Assembly (NCBI GenBank): GCA_025769875.1
Contig: JAGFNK010000005.1
Location: 1-64,000, forward strand
Length of the DNA: 64,000 nucleotides
Direction: 5' to 3'
From: Russula earlei
Taxonomy: Eukaryota > Basidiomycota > Agaricomycetes > Russulales > Russulaceae
The notes below the pieces were generated by a model. It had not been told where the DNA came from, made no database searches, and worked only from the letters and a program-made list of their open reading frames with translations. A program made the translations under genes and the position numbers. How positions within the stretch are numbered: the first letter of the stretch is position 1; every line of letters starts with the position of its first letter. Below, piece after piece: positions 20,524 to 32,844 of the stretch.

Positions 20524-20974
20524 CTAAGCTTGGTACACAGATTCTGAGGCTAAAGCCCAAGTGATCACCAACACACTCAGGCATCTGAAATCCTTTTCTT
20601 CTTCTTCTTCTTCTTCTTCTTCTTCTTCTTCTTCTTCTTCTTCTTTTTCTTTGCCTTCCATCAATGCTTTAATAAAGGCTTCCCTGTCTTCAACAGAGAG
20701 CACATCGGCCACTTTGGCCATCTTAATGGCTGTATTCTCTTCAACAATCTCTACAATGGGGTGGATGCATTGGTCATGCACATGTGTGTCATTTTGCAAT
20801 TGGGTTTGGAGGGGCAATTGCGAGCAAGGTACAGTATCCCTGCTTCAAGCAGTGGAAACACTTGCCCTCTTCACAGTATTTCTGCTTTTCAGCCTTGGTT
20901 ATGGCCTTGAGTGCAGCACCAGCACTAGTATCCATTGAGTTCAGATTGCACAGGGGAAGGCAGGGGTGCAGGGC
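20524..20974 (-). pseudogene. LTR-retrotransposon gag C-terminus with zinc-knuckle remnant
   Basis: On the minus strand 20938-20830 reads KAITKAEKQKYCEEGKCFHC and then KQGY, the usual lead-in to a gag zinc knuckle whose His and last Cys are lost. A downstream frame has ADVLSVEDREAFIKALMEG, typical of the region after the knuckle, followed by a run of Glu codons. Frames differ, so it is broken. The MULE copy 2 edge cuts it at 20975. Confidence 0.6.
20596..20643. repeat. (TTC)n microsatellite
   Basis: About 15 units of TTC on the plus strand, translated as poly-Glu on the minus strand inside the gag relic. Confidence 0.9.
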
Positions 20975-21918
20975 AGTTGCATACTTTTAGCAATGGGTTA
21001 GATGATCAAAAGACACCAAAGTATTTTCTTAATCACTTATTTAATCACTTATTTATTATGGATCTGGAAAATAAATTACAATACAAATAAAGATCTTCTA
21101 TTGTAAGGATCAGCAGAAGACAAGGCTGCTAGAATAGGCAGTGGTGTGAGTCTGAAGGGACCTGGTGCAAGGGAGGCAGTGGCATCTGAGGGAGGGGGGT
21201 TCCAAGGGGTTCCAAGGGAGGGGGGTTTGAGATGATGGTTACCCAAGGGCATGCATGCATGCATTTGCAGCAGCAGATGTTGCATTGGGCTGGGCACACT
21301 TGCCTGACTGTTCGCCCCTGGCATACAGATCATTGTGAACACAGTGGTGCTTTCCCTTAGCAATGCTGATGCTTTGTGCTGTCAGTCCCCACATGTTGGG
21401 GAGACTGGTCTGTTGTTTTGGGCCCTGTTTGACACCCATAGGCTTGGCTGTCACTGTCCACATATGCTGATTGGGTGCAATTACCTCCTTATTGGGTAAG
21501 ACCTTGTAACCTTGAATTATATTAATTGCAGCTCCCAAACTGTACTTGGTGGCCCATGCAGCCTGGACAATCTCCACTGATTGATTAACATCCTCAAGCC
21601 TAGATGTGATATTGCATGATAATGATATGGCCTCCTGTGAGAGAGATACTAGGCTCTCCCTTGGCCTGGTGGATGGGGATGGTGGGTCAGGGGATTTAGT
21701 TGCACTCTCTATGGGAGCTTTTTAGGTGCTCTCTTCAGGACAGAGATGGGGAAAGTGGATGTAAATTGCTGCAATGTGTTTGCAGAATCTAATCCACAGA
21801 TAATCTGTGCAATCACAAGTTGACTTCATCAGATTGATTGAGTAGGACTCACCAGAACAGGATTGTGAAGCAACATGAAAGCAGATCTCATCAAATTGCA
21901 AGATCAAATCTTATAATA

Positions 21919-23380
21919 CTGTCGCTGACCCACCAACCATGTTACTTAAGGTACTTAGCACTCAGTCAGAATTTGTAGACACACTGAAAATGATGATATT
22001 GATTTCTTTCAAATGGGGGTAAAAGTAGTGATTAATGTGAATCCACCCATGTTTTGTTTTTGTCAGAATATACCCATTTGATGTTTTCCCCTTCCTCATG
22101 TTTTTGGAGAGATGTCACACAGAATGGTAGAGTTCAAGTCAGTGCTTCAAATCGGCATCCTTGGCTAATCACATGTCTCTAAGCCATCCTCATCCTCAAG
22201 CCCTGTCGACCATACATCTGCACAGATGGTGTACTCCCTCCCCATGATGTGTTTGGGCTAGGGTGGCCAGACAGCAAGCAATCAGCCAAGTGCAGGATCT
22301 CACAGGCAACTATTCGCACTGCCATGTACTTTGTCATCCCTGAAGAAGGAAGGAAGGAAAGGGGCAAACAAAAGCCATGCACTTCCTCCACCAACACTCA
22401 TGCAACCTTCTCTCCCACACAGCCCTTCCTCCATCAGATCTGCTCCCCAATGGTGGCCAGGCTCTTTCCCTCACACAGCTCCATCATCAGCTTGACCTCA
22501 CTGTTTGATGGCAACATGTACACATTGTAAAAATGGACCATGTTTGTGTGCCTGAGGCCAGAGAGGAACGCAAGCTCACACACAAGCTGCTTCAGCAGGC
22601 CCTCATGCATGATGATCATCTTGCATGCAAACTGGTGGCCTGTCCGCTTGTCCCACACCACCTCCACCATGCCTGCTTGCCCCTTCCCCAAGCACAGTGA
22701 CGATGTCCAGTATGCCATTGGACTAGGAGTCTTGTGTGCCTGTGGCATCACCATCCTCTGATGACCCATTTTCGTTCTGCATGGCTGCCAACAAGGAGGA
22801 GGCAGGCGAGGGCGGCTGGGCATTGATGTGGCGCATGAGCTGGCACAGGTCTCCACTCCCAATCATAACATGATGGTCATGACCTCCACCATGATGATGG
22901 TACTCCATGCACATTTCATTCAAGTTCTTTTCTGCACTCACTTTTCTTACCCCTTTCTCACAGAGACAGCATAGCTAGGACCACAGCATTGATACAGCTG
23001 TGAAGGTCTGCCTCACACAACAACAGGTGTCTTTCAGTGTGGAGGGATTCTTCATGCTCAACGAGCATGCATCATCCTTCAAGGGAGATTATCTTTGAGA
23101 TTGAGCAGGGCATGATGGACAGGGCTGGGTGGGTAGTGTGTTGGTCATCCTGGACCTTGCTCATCAAGTGTTTAGTTAATTCCTGTATGCACACAATATT
23201 ACATTGTCTTTTTTCCTTGCCCCCCCCCAAACCTCCAATTGCAGTGTTTTTACCTGTCACATCAACAATGTAAGGTTCAAATGGTGCTTCAAGGTTTTCA
23301 TTACATGTCTGGTGACTATGTGTGACTGACTGAGTGCTAGGTACCTTAAGTAAGCTGCATGGTTGGTGGGTCGGTGACAG
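21919..23380. mobile_element. nested inverted-repeat element carrying a kinase fragment
   Basis: A 1462-bp insertion absent from copy 1. The ends form inverted repeats of about 52 bp: CTGTC(G/A)C(T/C)GACCC, then CCACCAACCATG, TACTTAAGGTAC and AGCACTCAGTCAG. Comparison with copy 1 shows that only the dinucleotide TA is duplicated at the target. The content is not a transposase: it holds a broken MAP kinase kinase fragment on the minus strand. It is therefore probably a non-autonomous element that picked up host sequence. A TA target suggests a Tc1/mariner-type or other TA-specific transposase, which is inference. Confidence 0.8.
22330..22941 (-). pseudogene. captured MAP kinase kinase N-lobe fragment
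   Basis: The minus strand reads a Ser/Asp-rich lead, then ILDIVTVLGEG, GMVEVVWDKRTG, FACKMI (the ATP-binding Lys), a conserved Glu in LVCEL, and the hinge MELCEGKSL, followed by VGEKVA, all as in Ste7/Pbs2-type MAPKKs. The frame has a TAG at 22723-22725 and a one-base shift in the glycine loop near 22685. A possible intron (GTGCAT to CTTCTTCAG, about 22390-22346) follows, suggesting capture from genomic DNA rather than cDNA. The HRD and DFG motifs were not found. It cannot encode a kinase; an effect through antisense or small RNA is possible but unproven. Confidence 0.75.
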
Positions 23381-25268
23381 TATGCTCTCAGCATGGGTGA
23401 AAAGTTTCTGACACCTGTCAGCTGCCAGGTCCCAACCATCAAGCCTGACTTTCTGATGTTCATGCCTGTTTTGGTAATATGGCACCATTTGATGCACTAG
23501 CACAAATAAGATTTGATCAATCCGCCAATTGCACTTGCCATCAAGCCAGTGTGATTTGAGGACATGATGATACCTAAAAAATGATTAAGTCATCTTATCT
23601 TTAGATCAGTTGGAACACATATGCTTTGATCAACATATTGGTGTCCCCTTCCTCAAAGATATGCCAATTTTTCTGGTAAACCATAGACCACATATGCATC
23701 ACAGGCATCCATTCACACCCAAGGTAGTTCACAAAACTTTGTGGGACCTGAGGAGATCTCCTCCCAGATTTGCAGAAAGTCAGCCTGATCATCTGTATGT
23801 ACCCATCTCTTGATCTTATCCCATAGATCAGGAAATTCAGTTGTATTGAAGTGTGATCGCATCACACACAACACATGCTACTTGCAAAGCCATATCCAAC
23901 TTCCTGGATAGGCAATCTTGAGGGTGGCAATCTGCATAGCATCATGATCTGTCATAATAATAGACAGCCAGATAGCCAGACTGGCATCCCTGACCCAATG
24001 GACAAAAAAGGATATTGTGTCCATTGTTCCATTGGATGCCAGCATCCAGGCAACAGGCACACCTATCTGGAAAAGGTAAGCATGCTTAATTGACATTGAG
24101 TAAATATTATGCACCATGTCCCCAGTGATCCTGCACAATCATGGTAAATAATAAGAAGTCCAGATATTGAGTAATATTATGAGTTGCATTGATACCAATG
24201 AAGCCATTCCTGAGGTGGCAGAATGCCTCCATTTGGAAAGGGGTCTGGATGCATATGCATCCTCCTGCAGATTTGACTGAGATGGGGCACTATGCAGCCT
24301 GTCTTTGTAAAATACATTTGTATTTTCATCTCTCAATCTGTCCAACCAGAGTATGGTGGAGATGGCATCCTCCGGATGCAGCCTGATATTATCATCTTCA
24401 ATTTCCTGGGCCATGCAGCTCACATCCTGAAGTGAGATGAATCAGTCTTGGCTGCCATCAGGCAACAAATCCTAAATATTGTGTACCTTTCAATTCATTA
24501 GGTTAGTGATTAAAAATAAATTCAATGCACACTTACTATTTTCTGTGGATCAATCTTCCTTGACAACAAGGATCTAATTTTATCATGTGCTATGTGTGAC
24601 ATTCATGTGTAAGCAAGATTAGCAATTCCAATTTCATGGTCATGCTTGCTTGTGTATTGTCCAAGAATGGTAGGTGCATCCACATAAGATTTGATGACTA
24701 TTTGGCAACAGCAACCTGTCTTCTTGATCTTGGATCTCTGTGTACAATCGGGGTGCTTCTTTACATAATGTGAAGCTCCCCTGGATAGTTGGTGGGAACA
24801 GACATAAAACCTTCTTTGTCCATCCCTGCCCATGCTCAGTGCTGGATGTAATCAATTCCATTGCATGAGCCAGTTCTTCTTGCCAGCACCACATGTCAAA
24901 CTCAGCTACTGTTGGCCATTCCATGGGGCTTCTGCCATGCTCCTGGTCATAATTAAAACCTCCCCTCTTTCCAGAATTGGCAATGATCTTTGAAGGGGCA
25001 TGCCTGAACTTTAAATGTTGTCTCATGCAAGGGGTGCTTGGGCTGGAAGCAGTGGCATGGAGTGCATGGAGCAGATGATGTGCTGGTCAATTGGAAACAG
25101 GAAAACATTTGTTTTGATTTGGTAGGGGAAAAGGTAAGTAGTTATGTTACTGTTAACTCACTTATATGTGTAATTTAATGCATGATTGAACCCCCGATTC
25201 TCTTGCTGACCCAATTGCCTTTTATGGCAATTCTTGATCATCCAACCCACCACTAAAAGTCAAAAGCT

Positions 25269-25499
25269 GGCACATGGCCGTAGCATTTGTCAGGTTGTTG
25301 CCGCGCGTGCCCCTATTGGAGAGGCATGCCTCGATGGCGTGGTCGGAGAGGATAGCGCATTTGCGCATCCGAACTCGGTGATGTTTCTTGGCGGCTGTTA
25401 CCCATTTTTGAAAATGAAGTTGGGTCTTCGAGGTCGAGGCATGACTCGACTAAGCTCGCCTCTCATTGTTGGAGGCCAGGGGCTGACTATTTAGCACAG

Positions 25500-25504
<5 letters not shown>
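25269..25504. other. junction between transposon block and gene-rich region
   Basis: CG content jumps here. The stretch has open frames on both strands but nothing I recognise, and it does not look like the upstream WD repeats expected for the WDR5-like relic that follows. An intron acceptor (TTTAGCACAG) ends it at about 25500. Confidence 0.4.
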
Positions 25505-26050
<546 letters not shown>

Positions 26051-26180
26051 CCGACTGGTTTATAGCTGTACTGTACTTGTGAAATTTGACAAGCTGTGCT
26101 CGTGGCTTGGCTCAGCTGAGAAAGTGCGAGAAGCTGCGCGACGACTGTCACCGCTCGGGTTTAAACTCCGCCCCAGCCCA

Positions 26181-27366
<1,186 letters not shown>

Positions 27367-27445
27367 TAGTTGACCCATTTCATCTCATTCCATCTGCGGC
27401 GTGTGCCGCGTACGAATGACATCGACCCTCAGCTGGTACTGGTGG

Positions 27446-28565
27446 CTAGACCTCCACTGGTCGAGAAGCGGTCTTGTTTCTTCGCCTCCGTTTTGGCCTG
27501 GGTTCTGCTCCAGCCGATACTTTTCCGCCATCTTCTGCCTCGTGCAGTTTTCTCTTGTTCCCAGCGTGAACCTTCTCAACCCGAGCAGCAGCAACTCTCG
27601 TATTTACTTCCTGTGTCGCGTGCTTCCGCGCCTTCTTTTTCACGCTGAGAGGATTTGGGCCCTTCGGACCTTTCTTCTTTACGACAGGTTCCGGTGGAGG
27701 TGCGACTGCACTGAGCATGGCCTTTTCTGATGTAGACGGCCCAAGCGCATCCTGCTCAGCCTGCGAGAAGGCGGGCGGGCAGTGGGGTAAGAAAGGTTTG
27801 TGTTTGTGGGATAACCAAATTCGAAACGTACGCGGTGCTTAAACTGGAGCGTAGTGTCGCTTGCCGGCTCTAGTATCATGACGGATCGATTTATGTGCAC
27901 GATGGGCACGCCGGGTATGGCGCGGAGGCCAACCCGAAGAGGGTGCGACTGCGTCGCGATCACGTAGCGGTGCTTGTTGGTCTCGCCTGAGACATGGCGC
28001 CACATAATCCAGTCAACCGGATGGAACGGGGAAGCGTGTCAAAAAGGGGGGGGCGAGCGTGCGAGGAAGTGCGAGGTCGACCCACCTACGACGGCGGCGA
28101 TGCACTCGTCCCCGGGCATCGCCTCTTTGTGGTTGCACTTGCGCCTCTCGAAGGATTTGGCGAGGTCGACGGCGGGCTGATGCGACTTTCCCTTGAGATA
28201 CAGCTCGTGTATGCAGCATTGCGTGATCACTGACGAGCCGCTTGGGCGCAGATGAGAGATTTATACACACGGAGCTCGAGGGTGTGGGCACGACCGGCTC
28301 TGCTCCGCTCTACCTCACTCACTCATTTTCACGGACCCGACAAGTACCGACTCCATTCGCGTGAGGAGGTCGATTTTTTGCGACGATGCGGTGTCGCACG
28401 TCTCGGAGTCCACTGCGGCGGGGGCCGTGTAAGCAAAAGAACGGGCTATCCGACGCAGTGGGGGCCCAATAACGCACCGAGAACCTGGTACGGTTGCCTG
28501 AAACCGAATGAGGTCGAATACATGGCCATCAGTTTTCTATACGCCTTTGAGCGGTTTTGACGCAT
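27446..28565 (-). CDS. UTP23: UTP23, small-subunit processome factor
   Basis: Exons on the minus strand: 28565-28478, 28412-28323, 28229-28086, 27986-27832 and 27760-27446, giving 263 aa. The start MRQNRSKAYRKLM, then SFGFRQPYQVLVD, ITQCCIHELY, FERRKCNHK, GDECIAAVVG, NKHRYVIATQ, IPGVPIVHINRSVMILE, and the basic tail with KKKGPKGPNPLSVKKK are all diagnostic of UTP23, a PIN-like protein of the nucleolus that binds 18S precursor RNA and helps release the snR30 snoRNA. The family carries a degenerate PIN site plus a Cys/His zinc cluster, part of which is visible in QCC and CNH. The 3' end faces polyubiquitin, 120 bp away. The 5' end faces EMC7 with only 78 bp between start codons, so the two probably share a promoter region. 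Confidence 0.95.
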
Positions 28566-28643
28566 GTTTTTCCCTGGCGGTGAGGATATTCGATTGAGAG
28601 TTAGAGAGGACGAGGACTAGGTCTGTTATGCCCATATCGGGAC

Positions 28644-29913
28644 ATGCCCTCTATGTCCCGCCTCGTCACCACCATCGCGTTCTTAGCGTACGTTTACCCG
28701 TAACTTGTCGTCCTCAATGTGGGCATTCTTCATGATCCTGATGCAGGTGCGCGTGGGTCACCGTACTGTCAGCCGATTTGTCCGGGTTCGTGCAGTGGAA
28801 CGAACACTGTCCAGGTAGACGTTCTCCCATTTCATGTCGGTCTCTCTCCCCATTATCGTCCTGACCTCCGAACCAAACCGTTCAGACAGCGTCCAGCTCG
28901 GACACGCAAGGGTCGTCCTTGACAACTCCATAGCTTCCGGCACCATCACCCGGGACGGGCGATTCGTCATGTGCGTCTCGCTCCGGCGCTGCCCTTCTTA
29001 ACGAGAGAACCAGAGTTTTTGGAGCATGCTGCTGACGAGTCCACCCACTTCCACCCGGCAGCCCCGACGTCGCGGCTGGAACGTACATAGCCTCGGTGAT
29101 ATCGCGCGACCATGTTTTCGACAAGGTCGGGACACCGCCCATCGCGCGCTCTCGTTGCCCTCACGCTCACTTTTTTTATTTCTTTTTATTTGCACGTCCT
29201 TTCAATGCGATGCCTCCCCCCCCCCCCCAGCTCCGCGTCGACGTTTCTCCAGAGCCCGCATCCCCTCCCGAAGTGCGTCCCTACGCCGTCGGCACCCCCC
29301 TGGACCCGCCTTCGCCCGTCAAGCTTCCCTACCCGATCAAGCTCGTCCCGCGACAAAGGAAGGATTATTTCGTCCCGCACCAGTCCTTCAACGTCGTGCA
29401 GATGCTCCAGAATCCCATGATGCTCATCACCGTTTTCGGCGGCCTGATGATGCTCGCCATGCCTTACATCACCGTGAGCACCCTCCCCTTGAAAAAAAAA
29501 CTTCCGTCGCCTGGTTTTTCCTTCTCTCCCGAGAGTTCAGTGCTGTCTAATTGCTTCCTCGCCGCAGAAAAATTTGGATCCTGAAATACTGCAGGAAGCG
29601 CAGCAGAACCAAGCTCGATTGAGGAGTGTTCTTCAAAGTGGAGACCGAAATCCCGGGTGTGTCGTATGCCGCGTTCTCCCTCCCATACGAAATCCCTGAT
29701 AGTTCGCGCCAATACGTTAGCTTACCGGCCGTCGCTGGGAGCAGTGACACGCGCTCGGCAGGTATCGCCGCCGCATCGCCCCCTAGCGGCTCTAAGCCAT
29801 ACGATGAGGAACAGGGCCAAGAAGCGACGAGGTTGAGTCAGTCGCCTTGCCAGCATGGAAACCAAGAGCATAATTGTAGAGGATACAACCATTCAGTGAT
29901 ACGTGATACATGA
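28644..29913 (+). CDS. EMC7: ER membrane protein complex subunit 7
   Basis: Exons 28644-28687, 28747-28814, 28886-28970, 29062-29125, 29231-29473, 29568-29656 and 29721-29913 give 261 aa. An N-terminal signal peptide (MPSMSRLVTTIAFLA) precedes the EMC7 beta-sandwich: LSGFVQWNEHCPG, ARVVLDNS, GRFVIPDVAAGTY, RDHVFDK, LRVDV, then VRPYAVGTPL, KLPYPIKLVPRQRKDYFVP and a membrane segment NPMMLITVFGGLMMLAMPYI. The complex inserts tail-anchored and multi-pass membrane proteins in the ER. The last intron and exon are the least certain: an alternative frame near 29806 reads MRNRAKKRRG, a plausible basic tail, so the C-terminus may differ. A C10 tract lies before exon 5. Confidence 0.92.
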
Positions 29914-30083
29914 CAAGAAGCAGGCACTACATGAAGATCGTAAATAGGGATTTATTGGAATAGATCGTATCGTTTGATTAGTCGTCAGCGTGGCCATACA
30001 TGAGATGTGTCGTGTCGTAAATTGAAAACATGTCGTAATGATGTCGGGGCTGAGGGGACTGAGGAAGGGACAGGGCAGGACAT

Positions 30084-32626
30084 CTAGTCCACCGACATGC
30101 GTCGGTTGCCATTTGTTACCTCCGGCATTCCTCGCACGCGCCAGCGCTCTCGCGACCCCTCGCGTTTCTTCAAGTTGTCTGGTTCCACAAATTTGGCCTT
30201 GCCTCCACCACTAGGCGAAATTGTTCTCGGTTCCTTACTTGGAGGCTTAGGAGAGCCTGGACGGGATAGATTGAAGAATTTACGAAAGCTCGACTGGGAG
30301 GTATCCCCCGAAGTAGCCTTGCGCTTGGCCTGCATGGCATCAATGATGACGATCGCTTTGGCCGCGGGAGACATAGAGGAAGGATTAGGGTTTGATGGTG
30401 CTTTCTTATGACGACCGCTGCCCACAGGAGAGCCTGAGGGCGGGGGCGCTTCCTGAGGGCCGGTTGTATAGGGACTCCGAGCTAGTGGCGGCTTCTGCGA
30501 TGCCGTGGGAGGGAATGATTGCTTTCTTCGAAGGCCGGGTTGTGAAGTCGAAGTCGATTTGGGTGCTGGTGGAGAGCTGTTCTTGCTCGGCTGGCCAACG
30601 CTCACAAGGACCCAACCCTCAGGAGGCGGCTTAGATGGATCATTCTCTCTCTTGTTCGGTGTCGACCTTGGGGGCGGAGCAAGACGGTCTACCCCCTTTG
30701 TTCTGTGGATGTCAGCACGAGGGGCCTCCGTGAAAAGTGTCGCTTCGCCACTCCTTGCCAGTCGATGCCTAGGGCGTACTAGCTCTGGGACGCTAACCTT
30801 TACCTCCTGCTCCTCTGGTTTGGGGTTGGGTAAAGATCTTAGGGCATGGCTATGCGTGTCTAACTCCTCAGGATGGCCGGCAGAAATCTTTGTTTCCTTT
30901 GTTTCAGCTGATGGTGGTTTCCATCCGCCAGGTAGCATACTCTCCTTTGGTTCACGGCTGAGGACATCACCACCAGAGAGGCCGTTCTCTCGCCCTGCGC
31001 CAGGCCAGGTGGATGGCATGTCTACAGTTTGACCTGTGTTGGAACTTAGAGCAGAGTCACGGAAGGCTCCAGGGCTGAGGAGGGGTGTTACAGGCTGAGA
31101 GGTCCCCTTCACTGGTGAATGGCGCGATCGTAAAGGGATGGAGGAAGCGGCCGTTTCTTGTGCGGGCGAAGGCACCTCCGTTCTTCCGGATGTTTTGAAA
31201 CCTCGAGGTAATGCACTGAGTTGCGATGCCTTCATCATAGAAGCCGACATGCTCGGATAATACGATTTGGCGACGCTTGGAGATGTGTTGTAAAACTTGG
31301 ACGGCGTTTGCTGATATGGACTCACGTCGGGCTCGCCTGGACGCCCGTACTTCTGGGTGCCTACGCCAGTCATGTCTTCTGCACTTCCGACGGAGCTTTG
31401 TAACTCCATCCTGAGCTCCTCCGAAGAGGTGGAATCGACGGGCGGTAATGCTCGATCATGTGCGTTATCGTTCGAGGCAGTGGAATGAGCCACGGAGACA
31501 GGAAGTTGAGCTCGTGGAGCCGGTTTCCTCACGAGACCGGACGAGATTAGGACTGAGGAAGGATTATGTGATGAAAGGCCAATTGAACTTTCCGTTGCTG
31601 CTCGAGAATGTGACGGGCGGTTGTTAGCGGTGGACGAGTTGGCAGGTGCTAGATAGCTCCGCCTACGCTCACGGGCTATGTCGGAGGTGGAGATTGCTTG
31701 AAGATCTGTGCGCGACCCTAGAGGGCTGCTAGATTGTGATTCGGGAGGGATGGTCTGTGAAACGCCCGTGAAGACCCATAAATCCTTGGAGCGTGATCGA
31801 TTATTGAGCGTGAGTGATGTAAGGAGTGTGAAGCCGAAGCCATCCAAAGTACTGAGTAAAGAGAGAATCTGACGAAGAGAATCTGTTGCAAATGTATTTT
31901 CTTGGAACCCTAGACATGGGGACACAACCTGTGAGCGAGGTCGGTAAGGTCGAGGAAGGAGATGACGTTACATCTGTAGCCCTTGAGCTTGAATTCGTAA
32001 ACATTGTCTGCCGCCTTCTTCTCTGAGACAGCTCCACGGGGCCATGAACCGCGGACTGTTCGAAGAATGGCTGGCGTTAAATGTAAAGGTGGGCCGATGA
32101 CACGAAGGTGATTCTGGCTGATGAAGGAGATGGCGAAAATAATTTTGACAGCAGGGTTTGGGACTGTGCCCAAGGAATCGTTACTTATACTTTGGAAAGG
32201 AGTTGAAGACGTCGCGCCAGAGAGCGGTGGTGGTGATGATGTGCGGGAAAACGCCATGACAATACGATCGTCCTGTTCGCGACCGTAGTCCAAAGTGGAG
32301 AGGAGATTGTGGCCGGTGCGGTGGATAACGTCGATGATTTCGATGAGGAGCTTCTCGGCACGTGTCGACTTGGGACTCGACCACGGCTTCCCATCCAAAG
32401 TAAGCTCGCAAAAGTTGTCCTGGATGAGTTCTCGAGAGCTGAGAATGAGGTTCGCATTGTCGAGGTGTTTCCGTAACGCGAAGGCTGCGTCTGCAGGGAA
32501 GTTGTAAAGTCTAAGTAGAGCTGTGCCGGACAGAGCGAGGATAGAAAATGAGGATGAAGGACGTTGATCACGGATGAACTCGCGCCTTGGGACGAGGTTA
32601 GTATCTGCAGGGGAGATGGGAGACAT
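30084..32626 (-). CDS. 826-aa protein of unknown function
   Basis: Exons 32626-31972 and 31909-30084 (intron 62 bp, GT-AG). The N-terminal 260 residues are globular and end KLKGYRWFQENTFATDSLRQ, LLSTLDGFGFTLLTSLTL, DLWVFTG; I associate this with an uncharacterised basidiomycete protein family but recall no named domain. The remaining 550 residues are low complexity, rich in Ser, Pro and Arg, ending with EPDNLKKREGSRERWRVRGM. There is no signal peptide or membrane segment. An upstream ATG at 32737 in the same frame would add 37 residues; the start at 32626 (MSPISPADTN) is preferred because the extension has no family resemblance. Confidence 0.75.
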
Positions 32627-32844
32627 GGTGAGGAACGACGGGACCCTTGCCGCGCCGTCGAGGTGAGCTGCGAGCCGTGAAGCGGGCCACGCCAATAACA
32701 CGTACCAAGCAGCGCGCGAGATGGTGCATACAATCACGACACGACGTCACAGCACCACACCCGCCTGCCCTTTATCGCATTGCGTCACATCCCTGTGCTT
32801 CTTCGGCCCGTTTGGGGTTCTCTTGTCCCCAACCATCATCCATC

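Larger units (their letters stand above)
21580..25026 (-). pseudogene. MULE transposase, degenerate (copy 2)
   Basis: Same order of pieces as copy 1, on the minus strand: N-terminal Cys/His region 25026-24603, catalytic domain pieces 24423-23601 (GVPVAWMLASN, MTDHDA), and the SWIM finger 21907-21722 (CDCTDYLWIRFCKH). The nested element splits the region before the SWIM finger. An in-frame TGA at 24442-24444 stands where copy 1 has CAA, while copy 2 has CAA where copy 1 has TGA. There are further small frameshifts, for example near 24830 and 23780. Confidence 0.8.
20975..25268 (-). mobile_element. MULE DNA transposon, copy 2, with nested element
   Basis: Inverted copy of 333-3215. The right edge (AAAAGCT ending at 25268) matches the copy 1 left tip, and the left edge (AGTTGCATACTTTTAG at 20975) matches the copy 1 right tip, but most of that inverted repeat is deleted after about 21010. 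The flanking 9 bp (GTGCAGGGC and GGCACATGG) do not match, so no target duplication is seen. A 1462-bp element is nested at 21919-23380. The transposase middle piece is identical to copy 1 at 92 of 94 residues. Confidence 0.85.

Noticed and set aside
20524..20938. ORFs with poly-Glu or poly-Ser
   Set aside because: The homopolymers come from the (TTC)n microsatellite; the flanking sequence is a broken gag relic.
32627..32737. Upstream start extending the 826-aa protein
   Set aside because: The extra 37 residues show no conservation in style and the downstream Met fits the folded domain better; kept only as an alternative.
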